This document shows positions 28,161 to 28,208 of a stretch of 28,208 nt of DNA, piece by piece. The stretch covers positions 1 to 28,208 of the forward strand of contig JADJMA010000037.1 in the NCBI GenBank assembly GCA_016709845.1, in the 5' to 3' direction. Numbering within the stretch: the stretch's first letter is position 1; each line of letters opens with the position of its first letter. The DNA comes from Flammeovirgaceae bacterium. GTDB lineage: Bacteria > Bacteroidota > Bacteroidia > Cytophagales > Cyclobacteriaceae. The position numbers and the translations under genes are program-made. A model generated the notes under the pieces. That model had not been told where the DNA came from and ran no database searches. It saw only the letters and a list, made by a program, of their open reading frames with translations.

Positions 28161-28208
28161 GATGTTGAAAGGAATATTTTTCTTCAACTCTTCGCCTTGC
28201 TTTTTGCT

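Overview
The window looks like a Bacteroidota chromosome, probably a Cytophagales-type soil or aquatic bacterium. This is inferred from gene content: a PiT transporter fused to a PhoU-like domain, a tricorn-protease homologue, a two-subunit isoquinoline-oxidoreductase-type molybdoenzyme, DUF4256 and DUF2200 proteins, an outer-membrane beta-barrel protein with the local family architecture, TIG-repeat lipoproteins, weak Shine-Dalgarno signals and AT-rich spacers. I see no rRNA, tRNA, CRISPR array or insertion sequence.

Sequence quality dominates the reading. Most long genes are split by single-base frame changes, often in homopolymers, yet conserved motifs continue across the breaks in the next frame. 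This includes housekeeping-type genes (hrpB, the phosphate transporter, the molybdoenzyme). I therefore treat most breaks as likely sequencing or assembly indels and give each gene one span covering all its frame segments. The leftmost ~5 kb is worst, with frames lasting only tens of codons. Several genes on the right are fully intact.

Layout. 1-214 (+): tail of a DPP IV-type S9 peptidase. 348-5316 (-): a collinear run read right to left of a secreted S9 prolyl oligopeptidase, DUF4256, DUF2200, two tandem SRPBCC/AHSA1 proteins and a PhnB-like VOC protein. 5548-8798 (+): tricorn-like S41 protease, divergent from the S9 gene. 9011-9762 (-): exported DJ-1/PfpI-like lipoprotein. 9995-11147 (-): outer-membrane beta-barrel protein lying between two direct copies of a ~140-bp repeat. 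11365-12953 (-): AbiE type IV toxin-antitoxin pair (abiEi, abiEii) with a 4-base start/stop overlap and two matching inverted repeats upstream that look like operators. 13237-15850 (-): molybdopterin and 2Fe-2S subunits of an IorAB-type dehydrogenase. 16062-18586 (-): HrpB helicase carrying a GC-rich palindromic repeat inside the coding region. 18723-19214 (-): conserved hypothetical. 19298-19779 (+): MaoC-like hydratase converging on an SRPBCC protein (19753-20145, -). 20242-22477 (+): PiT-PhoU phosphate transporter, followed 3 bases later by a SET-domain protein (22481-22909). 23034-23624 (-): DUF1801/YdeI protein. 23869-28160: a caspase-fold peptidase (-) divergent from a secreted Ig-like/coiled-coil protein and an eight-repeat TIG lipoprotein (+).

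The most interesting parts are the AbiE locus with its twin operators, the family of 23-bp palindromes (three copies, two inside longer direct repeats flanking one gene), the palindromic repeat embedded in hrpB, and the caspase/Ig-like/TIG envelope locus. I do not see a clearly new defence or mobile system; AbiE is a known type of system.
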